Positions 43,778 through 52,705 of a stretch of DNA of 64,000 nucleotides are shown in pieces. A model generated the notes under the pieces. The model searched no databases. It saw only the letters and a program-made list of their open reading frames with translations, and had not been told where the DNA came from. Within the stretch, counting starts at the first letter, position 1. Every line of letters begins with the position of its first letter. Source of the DNA: an uncultured Barnesiella sp. (GTDB taxonomy: Bacteria; Bacteroidota; Bacteroidia; Bacteroidales; Barnesiellaceae); assembly GCA_944320015.1 (NCBI GenBank), contig CALUFO010000011.1, positions 46,706-110,705 on the forward strand, written 5' to 3'. A program made the translations under genes and the position numbers.

Positions 43778-44508
43778 AGGTATTGTTGAGATTTTTGTTC
43801 ATGGTAGTGCTGGTTCTCTACCTGTTTGTATCGTTTTTCCTCCTGCGTTCGCACGCGGCCGAGGATACATGTAGCGACTTGCAGGTGAAGATAGCCGACA
43901 GTGCCGTGTTGCATTATGTCTCGGCAGCCGATGTATATGGTTATATCGAGGAGTTTGATTTGGACCCTTGCGGGAAGCCGATGAGTCAAGTCGATACCGA
44001 GGAAATAGAACGGACTCTTATGTTGAATGGCGTATTGAGTTCGGTCGAGTGCTACAAGAAAACGGGTGGAAAAGTGTGTGTCGAGGTGACGCAACGCATG
44101 CCTGTGATGCGGGTTATGTCTGGCAACGGAAACTATTATGTCGATGTGGAGGGCAGGCGCATCACCGCCGATTCGCCGTATCGGACACATTTGCCGTTGG
44201 TGACGGGTCATGTGGACAGTGTGTTGACCTATCGGGATATATTGCCATTGGCCCGGTATATTTATAAACACCGGTTTTGGAACGCTCAGATCGAACAGAT
44301 TTATGTCGATGAGTGCCACGAAATAGAGTTGGTTCCCCGGGTGGGTAGCCAGACCATATTATTAGGGTCGGTACAACACTTCGAGACGAAACTCGACAAT
44401 TTGATGAGTGTTTATAAACAAGTTTTCAGTGAAACCGGTTGGAACATGTACGACACGGTTTCCTTGAAATTTAAGGATCAAGTGGTTTGTACCCGCAGAA
44501 AGAAGTAA
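43774..44508 (+). CDS. ftsQ: Cell division protein FtsQ
   Basis: A 244-residue bitopic protein: one N-terminal transmembrane helix (about 5-24, LFMVVLVLYLFVSFFLL), a POTRA-like region (about 35-105, with YIEEFDL and VECYKKTGGKVCVEVTQRMPVMRV) and a beta domain (YVDVEGRRITADSPY). FtsQ links early cytoplasmic and late periplasmic divisome proteins. The call uses topology, the VEVTQRMPVMRV-like POTRA end and the place between murC and ftsA. Similarity to proteobacterial FtsQ is limited. Confidence 0.9.
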   Translation: MKVLLRFLFMVVLVLYLFVSFFLLRSHAAEDTCSDLQVKIADSAVLHYVSAADVYGYIEEFDLDPCGKPMSQVDTEEIERTLMLNGVLSSVECYKKTGGKVCVEVTQRMPVMRVMSGNGNYYVDVEGRRITADSPYRTHLPLVTGHVDSVLTYRDILPLARYIYKHRFWNAQIEQIYVDECHEIELVPRVGSQTILLGSVQHFETKLDNLMSVYKQVFSETGWNMYDTVSLKFKDQVVCTRRKK

Positions 44509-44528
44509 AATAAAAAAACAATATAAAA

Positions 44529-45956
44529 ATGGACACAGAGAGATACATAGTCGCTGTCGAAATAGGGAGCTCGAAGATTACAGGTGCGATAGGTACCCGT
44601 TCTCTGAAAGGGGTCGTTACTGTGCTTGGCGTGGATACCGAACCGTTGAACGGAAGTGTGAAACGGGGCATCGTGGTGAATCCCGACGAGGTTTCCTCGA
44701 AGATAAAACGATTGGTGCGAAAACTGAACAACCGCATAGGGGCGTCGAAAAAAATAAAACAAGTGTATGTGGGTATCGGCGGACAATCGCTGCATGCCGA
44801 GGATCACATGATAAGCCGGGATTATCCCGAAGGGACTCCTATTACAGACGATATTATCCGCCATTTGCAGGACGAGGCGAGAGAGATGCCTATTGCCGGC
44901 GCCGATGTTTTGGAGGTCGTGCCTGCCGAAATCTTGGTCGACGACCGTCCTAAGGTGGGCCGGGAAGAGTTGAAGGGGTCGAACTTGAAGATAAGTTTGA
45001 AATTGATTGTCGCCCGTGATGATTTGAAAAAGAGTGCCGCCCGTTGTTTCTCGGGAGGACCTTCGGTGGCGCGTTATATACCTACACCGCTCTCGACCGC
45101 ATATGTGGCATTGAGCAACGAAGATCGCCAAGCCGGTGTCATGTTGGTCGATTTCGGAGCCGAGACCACGACGGTTTCGATTTATAAGGACGGTCTCCTG
45201 CGTTACCTCTCTACCATACCTCTGGGCGGGTACAATATTACCCGGGATATTATGTCGTTGAAGGTGACCGCCCCCGAGGCCGAGTCGTTCAAAGTGCGTC
45301 TGGGCTCGGCTAAGGTGATGGGCGAGGAGTCGAATATCACGTTGCGGGGCGAGAGCCTTTCGGAAATCAAGAGCCTCGACCTCTCGAAAGTCGTCAAAGC
45401 GCGTATCGAGGAGATTGTCGCCAATGTCAACGCTCACTTCGATTATGCGAAATGCGATAGAAACAGTTTGGCCGCCGGTATGGTGATTGTGGGCGGAGCG
45501 TCGAAACTCTCCAATTTGGCCGAGCTCCTTGCCGAGAAATGCGACATCAAGGTGCGCAAAGGCGCCCTTCGCCAAGATATGTTGCTCGATGTGGCTTCCC
45601 AGTCGAAGAGTGCCGACTATTTGGAGATTCTGGGCTTGCTGTATTGCGTGAAAGAAAATTGTGTGGAGACTTTCGCACAAGTGATGGAAGAGCCCGGCGA
45701 GGCCGAAGAGCCTGTCAAACCGGTAGACCCGAAAGAGAAAAAAGCCCAAGAAAAAGAAGAACAGGAGCGCCGCAAGCGTGAAGAGAAAGAGCGCCGCAAG
45801 CGCGAGGCCGAAGAGGCGAAGCAAAAAGAGCGCGAGCGCAAAGAGAAAGAAAGAGAGGAAAAAGAAAAAGCAAAAGGCCCCGGTCTCTTCGGCAAACTGA
45901 AAGATATGGTCAAGAAAGCCGAGACCCTGCTCGATGATGAAAATGATAATTTTTAA
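44529..45956 (+). CDS. ftsA: Cell division protein FtsA with charged C-terminal extension
   Basis: A 475-residue actin-like ATPase that tethers FtsZ to the membrane. The phosphate loops VAVEIGSSKITGAIG (8-22) and MLVDFGAETTTVSI, and the adenosine site VIVGGASKLSNLAELL are visible; the body ends near residue 385. From about 395 to 450 comes a Lys/Glu/Arg-rich run of single-helix type, and the protein ends with GLFGKLKDMVKKAETLLDDE, an amphipathic helix that probably takes the membrane-targeting role. Its stop codon touches the ftsZ ATG directly. Confidence 0.95.
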   Translation: MDTERYIVAVEIGSSKITGAIGTRSLKGVVTVLGVDTEPLNGSVKRGIVVNPDEVSSKIKRLVRKLNNRIGASKKIKQVYVGIGGQSLHAEDHMISRDYPEGTPITDDIIRHLQDEAREMPIAGADVLEVVPAEILVDDRPKVGREELKGSNLKISLKLIVARDDLKKSAARCFSGGPSVARYIPTPLSTAYVALSNEDRQAGVMLVDFGAETTTVSIYKDGLLRYLSTIPLGGYNITRDIMSLKVTAPEAESFKVRLGSAKVMGEESNITLRGESLSEIKSLDLSKVVKARIEEIVANVNAHFDYAKCDRNSLAAGMVIVGGASKLSNLAELLAEKCDIKVRKGALRQDMLLDVASQSKSADYLEILGLLYCVKENCVETFAQVMEEPGEAEEPVKPVDPKEKKAQEKEEQERRKREEKERRKREAEEAKQKERERKEKEREEKEKAKGPGLFGKLKDMVKKAETLLDDENDNF

Positions 45957-47192
45957 ATGTGGAACATCATGAACGAATTAGATATAAATAACCCTCAGTT
46001 GCCCGATTTTATCGTGCCCGGAGCCGAAGAAAAAAAGACCGAAGAACCGGCGAAGATTAAGGTTATAGGTGTGGGAGGTGGCGGTGGAAACGCCGTGAAC
46101 CACATGTATCATCAAGGCATCGGGGGTGTCAGTTTTGTACTTTGCAACACCGACGCGCAGGCGTTGCGCAACTCTCCCGTTCCCGTGAAAGTCCAACTCG
46201 GTTCCAAAGGCGAGGGAGCCGGAAATATCCCCGAAGTGGCCAAGAAATTGGCCGAGGAGAGTGTCGCCGAAGTAGAGGCCCTGTTCGACGATAATACCCG
46301 TATGGCTTTTATTACGGCCGGTATGGGGGGAGGAACCGGCACGGGAGCCGCTCCGGTCGTTGCCCGCATCGCCAAAGAGAAAGGGGTGCTCACGGTGGGA
46401 ATCGTCACGATACCGTTCCTCTTTGAGGGGGAACCTAAGATTTTGCAGGCTTTTGCCGGGGTGGAAGAAATGCGCAAGCATGTCGACGCCCTGCTGGTCA
46501 TCAACAACGAGCGGTTGTGCAAGATTTATCCCGACCTCTCTTGGACGACCGCTTTTGCCAAAGCCGACGACTCCTTGTCGAATGCGGCGCGGAGCATTGC
46601 CGAGTTGGTCTCGAAAGATGGGAAAATCAACCTCGATTTTGCCGATGTGCGTACCACCTTGAAAGATGGCGGTGCCGCGGTAATCAGTACCGGAATGGGC
46701 GAGGGCGAGCATCGTATGAGTCGAGCCATTCAAAATGCCTTGACATCGCCTTTGTTGAAAGAGAGCGATATTTATGGAGCCGAGCGAGTCCTGTTCAACC
46801 TCTATTTCTCGCCCGAGGAAGGGGAGGAGCTCCGCATGCAGGAGTCCAAGGAGTTGAGCGATTTTATGTTGCGCTTTAAGAAAAAGGTCAATGTCATTTG
46901 GGGATATACCCACGATCCCTCTTTGGGCAAGGCCGTGAAGATTACAATATTGGCTACCGGCTTTGAAGTGTCGGACCTTACATTCAAAGGCGAGTACGGT
47001 GGCGATGCCGACGAGCATATCGCCCAGTCGCAGTATATCGTGCTGCGTCCCGACCAACTCGACGACAACGATTTGCTGGACAAGCTGGACAAGACTCCGG
47101 CGTATGACCGTCCGAAGGATTTCCGCGACAATTTCGAAGGTGTGGAAAAAGACGAGGATAACGGGAATCCCCGGCGAACCATAAAATTTTGA
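45957..47192 (+). CDS. ftsZ: Cell division GTPase FtsZ
   Basis: A 411-residue tubulin homologue forming the Z ring. The tubulin signature GGGTGTG is at 124-130 in AGMGGGTGTGAAPV; the GGGGGNAV start loop (about 40-46) and the DFADVRTTL T7 region are intact. The C terminus is short: a linker of about 50 residues with KTPAYDRPKDFRDN, ending NPRRTIKF; the canonical C-terminal peptide is not obvious. An alternative start is ATG 45969 (MNELDINN), which would leave 12 bases after the ftsA stop. It closes the dcw cluster. Confidence 0.96.
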   Translation: MWNIMNELDINNPQLPDFIVPGAEEKKTEEPAKIKVIGVGGGGGNAVNHMYHQGIGGVSFVLCNTDAQALRNSPVPVKVQLGSKGEGAGNIPEVAKKLAEESVAEVEALFDDNTRMAFITAGMGGGTGTGAAPVVARIAKEKGVLTVGIVTIPFLFEGEPKILQAFAGVEEMRKHVDALLVINNERLCKIYPDLSWTTAFAKADDSLSNAARSIAELVSKDGKINLDFADVRTTLKDGGAAVISTGMGEGEHRMSRAIQNALTSPLLKESDIYGAERVLFNLYFSPEEGEELRMQESKELSDFMLRFKKKVNVIWGYTHDPSLGKAVKITILATGFEVSDLTFKGEYGGDADEHIAQSQYIVLRPDQLDDNDLLDKLDKTPAYDRPKDFRDNFEGVEKDEDNGNPRRTIKF

Positions 47193-47220
47193 TTGAAAAC
47201 TGTAAAATAGATATAAGATT

Positions 47221-47670
47221 ATGAACTTATTTGATCAGGTCAGCAACGACATAAAAAGTGCCATGCTGGCGAAGGACAAAGTGAAACTGGAAGCCCTGCG
47301 GGGTATCAAGAAAGAGTTTCTCGAAGCAAAAACGGCCAAAGGTGCCGATGGAGAACTGTCGGACGAGACGGCGATGAAAATATTGGCCAAAATGGTGAAG
47401 CAGCGCAAGGAAAGCGCTCAAATCTACACCGAGCAGAATCGCCCCGATTTGGCTGAACCCGAATTGGCCGAGGCGGCTGTCATCGAGGCTTATCTGCCCA
47501 AGCAAATGACCGACGAGGAACTCACCGAAGCCCTCAAAGCAATTATCGCGCAAGTGGGTGCGACTACCCCGCAAGAGATGGGAAAAGTAATGGGCGTCGC
47601 TACCAAACAGTTGGCTGGCCGTGCCGATGGCCGCGCCATTTCGACCAAAGTGAAAGAACTGTTGTCTTAA
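47221..47670 (+). CDS. GatB/YqeY domain-containing protein
   Basis: A 149-residue helical protein of the YqeY family, similar to the tail domain of GatB. Typical segments are DIKSAMLAKDKVKLEALRGIKKEF (here residues 9-32, read in parts), LAKMVKQRKESAQIY and EAYLPKQMTDEEL, with GKVMGVATKQLAGRADG at the end. Its function is not firmly known; tRNA-related roles are proposed from the GatB similarity. It sits 28 bases after ftsZ and 28 before serS, probably part of the same transcript. Confidence 0.93.
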   Translation: MNLFDQVSNDIKSAMLAKDKVKLEALRGIKKEFLEAKTAKGADGELSDETAMKILAKMVKQRKESAQIYTEQNRPDLAEPELAEAAVIEAYLPKQMTDEELTEALKAIIAQVGATTPQEMGKVMGVATKQLAGRADGRAISTKVKELLS

Positions 47671-47698
47671 TACAGAATATATATACGAATTTTGGACT

Positions 47699-48970
47699 AT
47701 GCTTACATTAAGTGTCATTAAAGAGAATCCCGAAGATGTGATTCGTCGTTTGGCGATTAAACATTTCGATGGGAGAGAGGCTATCAACCGGGTGCTCGAA
47801 CTGGATAAAGTTCGCCGGGCTTCTCAAGCCGAATTGGACGGAAAGTTGGCCGAATTGAAAGTTTTGGCGGCTCGAACCGGACAACTCATGAAAGAAGGCA
47901 AGAAAGAAGAGGCCGAAGCTGTGAAACAACAAACAGCCGCTATCAAAGAGTCGACCAAGGTACTCGAAGAGTCGATGGTCTCGGCCGAGAAAGAGATTAC
48001 CGATATTTTGCTCTCGGTTCCCAACCTGCCGTATGCCGGTGTACCCGAGGGCCGTACAGCCGAGGATAATATCGTAGAGAAAACCGGGGGCGTGATTCCC
48101 GACCTTCCCGCCGACGCTCTGCCCCACTGGGAGCTGGCCAAGAAATACGACCTTATCGACTTTGAGCTGGGAGTGAAGATTACCGGAGCGGGGTTTCCCG
48201 TGTATAAAGGGAAAGGAGCGAGGTTGCAACGAGCTTTGATTTCGTTTTTCCTCGACGCTGCCCGCGAGGCCGGTTACCTCGAAATACAGCCTCCTTATGT
48301 CGTAAATGCTGCGTCGGGTTACGGCACGGGGCAGTTGCCCGATAAAGAAGGGCAGATGTACCATTGCAACGAGGACGACTTGTACCTGATTCCTACGGCC
48401 GAGGTACCGGTGACCAACCTCTACCGCGATGTGATTTTCAACGAGAGCGACCTGCCTATCAAAAACACCGCCTATTCGGCCTGTTTCCGCCGCGAAGCCG
48501 GTTCTTACGGCAAGGATGTGCGAGGCTTGAACCGTCTGCATCAGTTCGATAAAGTGGAGATTGTGCAAATACAACACCCCGACCATTCGTATGAGGCTCT
48601 CGAAGAGATGAAAGACCATGTGCAGAGTTTGGTGGAGCGCCTCGAATTGCCGTGGCATATCTTGCGGTTGTGTGGAGGCGATATGAGTTTCACCTCGGCG
48701 ATAACTTTCGACTTCGAGGTATTCTCGGCTGCTCAAAAACGTTGGCTCGAAGTAAGCTCGGTATCCAATTTCGAAAGCTATCAGGCCAATCGGTTGAAAT
48801 GCCGTTATCGTGGTGCCGACAAGAAAACACACCTGTGCCACACCCTCAACGGTAGTGCGCTGGCGTTGCCCCGCATCATGGCTGCGTTGCTCGAAAACAA
48901 CCAGACCCCCGAGGGTATCAAGATCCCCAAGGTATTGGTCCCTTATTGCGGATTTGACATCATCGATTGA
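47699..48970 (+). CDS. serS: Seryl-tRNA synthetase
   Basis: A class II aminoacyl-tRNA synthetase of 423 residues, normal length. The N-terminal antiparallel coiled-coil arm (about 30-100, RASQAELDGKLAELKVLAAR) binds the tRNA long variable arm. Motif 2 (SACFRREAGSYGKDVRGLNRLHQF) and motif 3 (NGSALALPRIMAALLEN) of the catalytic core are intact. A strong hairpin terminator follows 21 bases after the stop and ends the long dcw-region transcript. Confidence 0.97.
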   Translation: MLTLSVIKENPEDVIRRLAIKHFDGREAINRVLELDKVRRASQAELDGKLAELKVLAARTGQLMKEGKKEEAEAVKQQTAAIKESTKVLEESMVSAEKEITDILLSVPNLPYAGVPEGRTAEDNIVEKTGGVIPDLPADALPHWELAKKYDLIDFELGVKITGAGFPVYKGKGARLQRALISFFLDAAREAGYLEIQPPYVVNAASGYGTGQLPDKEGQMYHCNEDDLYLIPTAEVPVTNLYRDVIFNESDLPIKNTAYSACFRREAGSYGKDVRGLNRLHQFDKVEIVQIQHPDHSYEALEEMKDHVQSLVERLELPWHILRLCGGDMSFTSAITFDFEVFSAAQKRWLEVSSVSNFESYQANRLKCRYRGADKKTHLCHTLNGSALALPRIMAALLENNQTPEGIKIPKVLVPYCGFDIID

Positions 48971-48991
48971 CAGGTTGAGTTTTGTATATAA

Positions 48992-49027
48992 AACGAGGCG
49001 ATATGAACGTGTTCATATCGCCTCGTT
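48992..49027 (+). terminator. Strong terminator after serS
   Basis: Two perfect 17-base arms (48992-49008 and 49011-49027) separated by two bases; the following sequence is T-rich. The tail 49028-49208 up to the RNase HI stop holds no gene that I can see. Confidence 0.85.
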
Positions 49028-49208
49028 GTTATTTCAGAGTAGGTAATACTTTCATACGTTGGTTCTTAATTTGTTTTTATCCACCCTCGGGACGTGTGTC
49101 TCTCGATTTCTCCCCTATATTGCCGCAATACAGAGGAGAAGTGTAGATAGATTTAAACTCTCCCTCCGTGTTCCACACAAAGGGAAAATATAGGAGGAAG
49201 TTCCGAGG

Positions 49209-49850
49209 CTATTTCCGCCCGAAATCGGCGGGAATTTCGCCCCATTTTTCGGTATCCCATTTGATAATGCGATTGGGGTAGGAGTGTGTTTGCAGCCATC
49301 GTTCGGCTCGGGCGATGAGGTCGAAGATAGGGGCGTTTGCCACATTGGGGAGCAACTTGGTTTTGCATTTCTTTTGTTGAATCCACAGTATGGCGTTGCG
49401 GCTGTCGGAGTAGATGGGGATTGTGGATCCCTGTTGTTGCAGGTAGGCCAGCCCGTGTACGAGAGCCAGAAATTCTCCGATGTTGTTGGTGCCTTGTTCC
49501 AAGGGCCCCACATGGAACAACTCGATACCCGACTGGGTGTCGACACCCCGATATTCCATTTTGCCGGGATTCCCGCTGCATGCGGCGTCGACCGATAGGC
49601 TGTTGGCAATGACCTCCGAAGGGAGGGCGGGCGGCGATAGTTTTTCCCGGGACAACTCGCCTATCTTGCGCATGACATCGAAATAGTCGTCGGGGGCATT
49701 GCGGTAGGCTTCGGTGGCCGCTTCGAGGCTATCGAAACTTTTGTATTTGGCACCCTTGAAATTCTCGACCTGTTCTTTGCATTCTTCCCATGAGTTGAAG
49801 ATACCTCGGGCGCGACCTTCCCACACGACGTAATATTTGTATTTGGGCAT
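49209..49850 (-). CDS. rnhA: Ribonuclease HI with N-terminal viroplasmin-like domain
   Basis: A 213-residue enzyme that cuts RNA in RNA-DNA hybrids. Residues 1-50 (YYVVWEGRARGIFNSWEECK) are the hybrid-binding or viroplasmin domain found in eukaryotic and some bacterial RNases H1. The RNase H fold follows: Asp88 (VDAACSGNPG), Glu126 (NNIGEFLAL), Asp149 (IYSDSRNA) and a late Asp/Glu near WGEIPADFG. The start at 49850 (MPKYKYYV) is chosen over a longer frame because the -7 box TATTTTTG at 49880-49887 lies about 30 bases upstream. Confidence 0.93.
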   Translation of the reverse strand: MPKYKYYVVWEGRARGIFNSWEECKEQVENFKGAKYKSFDSLEAATEAYRNAPDDYFDVMRKIGELSREKLSPPALPSEVIANSLSVDAACSGNPGKMEYRGVDTQSGIELFHVGPLEQGTNNIGEFLALVHGLAYLQQQGSTIPIYSDSRNAILWIQQKKCKTKLLPNVANAPIFDLIARAERWLQTHSYPNRIIKWDTEKWGEIPADFGRK

Positions 49851-49879
49851 AATTGGAGTTATCGGTTGGTTGATGTGTG

Positions 49880-49887
49880 CAAAAATA
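49880..49887 (-). promoter_or_regulatory. -7 promoter box for rnhA
   Basis: TATTTTTG on the minus strand, 30 bases before the chosen ATG. Confidence 0.5.
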
Positions 49888-49974
49888 GTGAAAGGTGAGC
49901 GCAAAAAGCCAAACTCAGTTGGGATTTTTTGTCGAGCCGTAACCTGTTTTGTTCAAAAAATACGAAAATTGTCG

Positions 49975-49982
49975 TATCTTTA
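49975..49982 (+). promoter_or_regulatory. Possible -7 box for the TPR lipoprotein-aroK operon
   Basis: TATCTTTA, one mismatch to TAnnTTTG. TTTG at 49948-49951 gives a 23-base spacer, slightly long. Confidence 0.35.
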
Positions 49983-50079
49983 CACAGATTAGTGACGAGG
50001 AACGCCAGTTGGAAACCCGAAGAAAGGGGCTTGCGTGTCCGTTGGAACTTTTCATGCAATGATTAATGGAGATTTTGAG

Positions 50080-50760
50080 ATGAAGAAAATCGTGTTGTGG
50101 GTTCTTCTGACGCTTGCCTTGTGGGGGGTAGTCGCTTGCTCTCCCGGGAGAAGCGACCGGGAGGAGAGTGTGCGCCTGTATGAAGAGGCGGCCTCTTTGT
50201 TGAGCGACCCGTCGGCCACACTGGTCGATTGCTTGGCTGCGCAGGAGTTGCTGGTGCAGGCGTTGAAAGCCGACGACGGGAATATCGACGCCTATTTTGG
50301 CAAGGTACTGAACGAGTTGAACCTGTGGCGCCCCGACAGCGCTTATCGCACGGCGTCGCAGGCGATTGAGCAGATAGGTCCCGAAGGGAAGAACCGAATG
50401 AAAGCCTATTTTTACACGGTGAAGGGATTTATCGCATATGACCGAGGCGACGAAGCCGACGCCCGTGTCCAGCTGTCCGAGGCGTTGGCCTTGTATGAGA
50501 AATACTTGTCGGAAGAACCTGCCAATATGGATTATATGTTGAACAAATCGGTCTTGTTGGCGGGGCTGGAAGGGGAGCCGAAGGCTTTGGAGTATATCGA
50601 AGGATTGCCGTTGAAAGCCGACGACAAGCAATTGTTGAGTGAGCATCTGTCGGGTTTCGATTTTCGGAAGTTTGGCGAGACATGGCGGGCGAAACACGAA
50701 GCGTTGAGTTCGGGTGGAATGAGTGCTGCCGATACGTTATCGAATAGCATAGAGAGATGA
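50080..50760 (+). CDS. TPR-like lipoprotein of unknown function
   Basis: A 226-residue predicted lipoprotein: signal MKKIVLWVLLTLALWGVVAC with lipobox Cys20, then helical repeat sequence resembling tetratricopeptide units (VRLYEEAASLL, AYFGKVLNELNLWRPDSAY, FIAYDRGDEADARVQLSEAL). It should sit in a membrane facing the periplasm or surface. I chose 50080 rather than an upstream in-frame GTG/ATG because it gives a clean signal sequence. The stop overlaps the aroK ATG by four bases, so the two are coupled; no functional link to shikimate synthesis is evident. Confidence 0.8.
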   Translation: MKKIVLWVLLTLALWGVVACSPGRSDREESVRLYEEAASLLSDPSATLVDCLAAQELLVQALKADDGNIDAYFGKVLNELNLWRPDSAYRTASQAIEQIGPEGKNRMKAYFYTVKGFIAYDRGDEADARVQLSEALALYEKYLSEEPANMDYMLNKSVLLAGLEGEPKALEYIEGLPLKADDKQLLSEHLSGFDFRKFGETWRAKHEALSSGGMSAADTLSNSIER

Positions 50761-51323
50761 AACCAATATTTTTAGTCGGGTATATGGCCGCCGGGAAGAC
50801 TACATTGGGTCGCCGGGCCGCACAGTTTTTGAATATCGAGTTTATCGATCTCGACATTTATATCGAAGCTCGCTATCGCAAAAGTGTGTCGGAGCTATTT
50901 GCCGAGCGAGGCGAGGCGGGATTCCGCGACATCGAGCGGCGCATGTTGCACGAGGTTGCCGAGTTTGACAATGTATTGGTCGCTACCGGAGGAGGAACCC
51001 CTTGTTTCTTCGACAATATGGAGTATATGCGCAGTCGGGGAGTTACGGTCTATTTGGCAGCTTCGGTTCCCACTTTGTGTCAACGGTTGTCCCGCGCCAA
51101 GGGCAAACGTCCGTTGGTGGCCGGGAAAACTCCGGAAGAGTTGCGCGGTTATGTGAGCGAGATGCTGAAACAAAGAGAAGATTACTATCGCCAAGCCGAC
51201 TATTGTTTCAACGCCGATCATTATGAGTCGACCGATTCGGTCGACGAGGCTGTACGGCGGTTGTCGCTCCTCACACAACCCCCTGTGGATAAGGATGCTC
51301 CTTTGTCTCCCATAGAAGAGTAG
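50757..51323 (+). CDS. aroK: Shikimate kinase
   Basis: A 188-residue P-loop kinase phosphorylating shikimate in aromatic amino-acid synthesis. Walker A is GYMAAGKT (8-15). The shikimate-binding segments FIDLDIYIE (about 29-37, DxD-type), RGEAGFRDIE and the GGGTPCF loop, plus the lid LSRAKGKRPL, are all present. It overlaps the lipoprotein gene by four bases. An ald-like gene follows 49 bases later. Confidence 0.95.
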   Translation: MKPIFLVGYMAAGKTTLGRRAAQFLNIEFIDLDIYIEARYRKSVSELFAERGEAGFRDIERRMLHEVAEFDNVLVATGGGTPCFFDNMEYMRSRGVTVYLAASVPTLCQRLSRAKGKRPLVAGKTPEELRGYVSEMLKQREDYYRQADYCFNADHYESTDSVDEAVRRLSLLTQPPVDKDAPLSPIEE

Positions 51324-51372
51324 CCGCAGGTGCGTTATATAAAATTGTTCTTTCAATCTAATCTTCATACTT

Positions 51373-52569
51373 ATGACGAGCAGTTGTGTTTGTAAATCGA
51401 GTCCGGGAGTCACCCCGCAGGAACAATTATTGGGAACACTGGCAGGAAACAGGCATTTGTCGATAGGATTGCCGGCCGAACATAACGGGGGCGAAAAACG
51501 CTTTCCCTTGACTCCCGAAGGGGTTGCCTTGTTGACACAGGCGGGTTTTCGTGTATTTATAGAGCATGGTGCCGGCGAGGGAATCAAATATTCCGATTTG
51601 CATTATACCGAGGCCGGGGCGCAAGCGACCGTCGCCAGCGATGTGTTTGGGTGTGATGTGGTTCTCAAAATTACACCGTTGAATGAGGAAGAGGCGGCTT
51701 TGATACGCCCGGGCGGTTTCCTGCTCACACTGTTGCAGCCGCAATACCAATCGGCTTCGGTCATCAAGAGGTTGATCGAGAAGAAAGTTATGGCGGTGGC
51801 GATAGATCGAATCGTCGATGAGCAGGGGAGGTATCTGTTTGCCGATATATTGGACGAGATCGATGGCCGGGCAGCCATTGTGTTGGCTTCGGAATTATTG
51901 AGCAATCGCAGTGGCGGCAAGGGCGTTTTGCTGGGAGGTATTCCCGGTGTCGCCGCTTCGGAAGTGCTGATTATCGGAGGGGGTATTGCCGGTCGAGCAG
52001 CGGCGCGGGCAGCCTGTGGATTGGGTGCGCTGGTGAGAATATTCGACAACGATTTTTATCGGTTGAAGGCAACTCAGTCCGAGGTGAGTCCTTCTATTTT
52101 TACATCGAATATGCACCCTCATGTTTTGGAAAACGCCATGCGCTCGGCCGATGTGGTCATAGGCACCGAGGTTCCCGATAAAGGTCGTTTGGGCGAGAAC
52201 TATGTCGAGATGATGAAACGGGGAGCTTTGCTGTTTGATTTGTGCATGGACAAAGGCGGTTGTTTCGAGACCTCGAGTTGTAGCGAGGCTCCTTGCAATA
52301 AAGTGTATGAGCGATGCGGCGTGTTGCATTATTGCTTGTCGAGTGTGGGGAGCGCCGTGGCTCGAACGGCATCGATGGCGTTGAGCAACCTGCTGGTCCC
52401 GGTATTGCTCGAATTGAAAGATCCGGCGATGATTTATGGGCACATCAAATCGGACGACCGGCTGCGCAATGCGGTTTATCTGTTTGGTGGCAAACTCACC
52501 TATAAAGAATTGAGCATACGGTTGGGGTTGCCCTATTACGATATGGCTCTTTTCATGTCGATGTTTTAA
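51373..52569 (+). CDS. ald: Alanine dehydrogenase / NAD(P) transhydrogenase alpha-like protein
   Basis: A 398-residue two-domain dehydrogenase: N-terminal AlaDH/PNT domain (about 28-165, with EKRFPLTPEGV and FIEHGAGEGIKYSD) and NAD-binding domain with VLIIGGGIAGRAAARAA (about 199-215). It probably interconverts L-alanine and pyruvate with NAD. The N terminus has an extra about 25 residues with two cysteines (SSCVCKS), and a Cys-rich loop (FETSSCSEAPCNK) replaces part of the usual sequence, so the substrate could differ. Transmembrane segments of a transhydrogenase are absent. An AT-rich hairpin begins at the stop codon. Confidence 0.82.
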   Translation: MTSSCVCKSSPGVTPQEQLLGTLAGNRHLSIGLPAEHNGGEKRFPLTPEGVALLTQAGFRVFIEHGAGEGIKYSDLHYTEAGAQATVASDVFGCDVVLKITPLNEEEAALIRPGGFLLTLLQPQYQSASVIKRLIEKKVMAVAIDRIVDEQGRYLFADILDEIDGRAAIVLASELLSNRSGGKGVLLGGIPGVAASEVLIIGGGIAGRAAARAACGLGALVRIFDNDFYRLKATQSEVSPSIFTSNMHPHVLENAMRSADVVIGTEVPDKGRLGENYVEMMKRGALLFDLCMDKGGCFETSSCSEAPCNKVYERCGVLHYCLSSVGSAVARTASMALSNLLVPVLLELKDPAMIYGHIKSDDRLRNAVYLFGGKLTYKELSIRLGLPYYDMALFMSMF

Positions 52570-52601
52570 ATTTGAAAGTTGCGAATTAAACTTTCAAATT
52601 T
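52568..52601 (+). terminator. AT-rich hairpin after the ald-like gene
   Basis: A perfect 13-base stem (52568-52580 with 52589-52601) and 8-base loop begin at the stop codon. GC content is low, so termination may be weak, or it may shield the transcript end. Confidence 0.5.
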
Positions 52602-52636
52602 CTACCAAAATATTTCAAATGCTTACAAAAAAACAC

Positions 52637-52644
52637 TATCTTTG
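52637..52644 (+). promoter_or_regulatory. -7 promoter box for korAB
   Basis: TATCTTTG, leader about 55 bases before the korA ATG. Confidence 0.5.
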
Positions 52645-52705
52645 CTGAAAATATTCAATATTAAAATTGAAAAACCTCATGTTGAATTAAAAATGTAATA
52701 TAAAC

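Noticed and set aside
44478..45824. 448-codon minus-strand frame opposite ftsA
   Set aside because: Its Phe/Leu-rich start is only the complement of the Lys/Glu-rich ftsA tail.
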